64,000 bases of DNA, from positions 59,532 through 123,531 of the forward strand of contig CANRZB010000003.1 of NCBI GenBank assembly GCA_947644195.1, in the 5' to 3' direction. Position 1 is the first letter of the stretch. Each line of letters begins with the position of its first letter. This stretch comes from an uncultured Clostridium sp. (GTDB lineage Bacteria > Bacillota > Clostridia > Lachnospirales > Lachnospiraceae). Made by a program: the position numbers and the translations under genes. Positions 63,948 through 64,000 of this stretch are shown here, one piece after another. The notes under the pieces are model-generated. The model worked only from the letters and a program-made list of their open reading frames with translations, ran no database searches and was not told the DNA's origin.

Positions 63948-64000
63948 ATGAACAATGTATTAGAAATCAAGAATTATTCTAAAGTTTATTCTGGAAATAA
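63948..64000 (+). CDS. ABC transporter ATP-binding protein, N-terminal fragment (cut by window end)
   Basis: Only 17 codons are visible: MNNVLEIKNYSKVYSGN, the usual first strand of an ABC ATPase before Walker A. AAGGAGG precedes the ATG. The type of transporter cannot be told; the regulator and operators upstream suggest an inducible exporter. Confidence 0.65.
   Translation, partial: MNNVLEIKNYSKVYSGN

Overview
The window comes from a spore-forming Firmicute of the class Clostridia, most likely Lachnospiraceae. The evidence is the sporulation genes (spoIIID, spoVT, yabP, yabQ, bofA and a Csp-like subtilase), a Gram-positive Tad pilus locus with DUF5702 and FHA partners, strong sigma-A promoters and AGGAGG ribosome sites. 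No IS element, CRISPR array or prophage is visible.

Layout. 1-2.3 kb: the end of a membrane protein, then a secreted leucine-rich-repeat protein on the minus strand. 2.5-4.6 kb: rplO-secY as a free-standing unit. 4.7-12.1 kb: macro-domain hydrolase, beta-carbonic anhydrase, PHP phosphatase, large hybrid histidine kinase, tRNA-Arg(CCT) and a ClpX-like unfoldase. 12.2-14.8 kb: decaying zinc-ribbon membrane proteins, one split by two in-frame stops. 14.8-17.3 kb: subtilase, then a divergent DUF2508/bofA pair. 17.3-27.1 kb: an eleven-gene Tad/Flp pilus operon (peptidase, TadZ, CpaF, TadB, TadC, Flp, DUF5702, TadE, second peptidase, second TadE, FHA). 27.1-31.1 kb, minus strand: GH31 glucosidase, PrcB-like lipoprotein and a membrane-anchored XRE regulator. 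31.2-39.0 kb: a heterodimeric ABC exporter, a PAS protein, glycogen phosphorylase and a phosphoribosyltransferase. 39.1-42.1 kb: spoVT, HPt, hup, rqcP, yabP, yabQ. 42.2-45.4 kb: a candidate structured RNA, then trkA-trkH on the minus strand. 45.6-49.5 kb: ecfA1-ecfA2-ecfT-truA and spoIIID. 49.7-52.4 kb: a MIF-like tautomerase and a GH3 glucosidase. 52.5-60.5 kb: rpoB-rpoC. 60.6-64 kb: pnuC-nadR, a VanZ-like protein, and a winged-helix regulator in front of an ABC transporter cut by the window end.

Main themes. Core gene blocks that are normally contiguous (spc operon, alpha-operon tail, rpoBC cluster) appear as separate fragments with their own promoters. Sporulation control can be read from the DNA: sigma-E-like promoters precede yabP and spoIIID, and the yabP one sits inside the left arm of the terminator that should stop vegetative rqcP transcripts. 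The Tad operon contains a large RNA hairpin directly ahead of its first TadE gene. A structured, promoter- and terminator-bounded, non-coding segment lies between yabQ and trkH.
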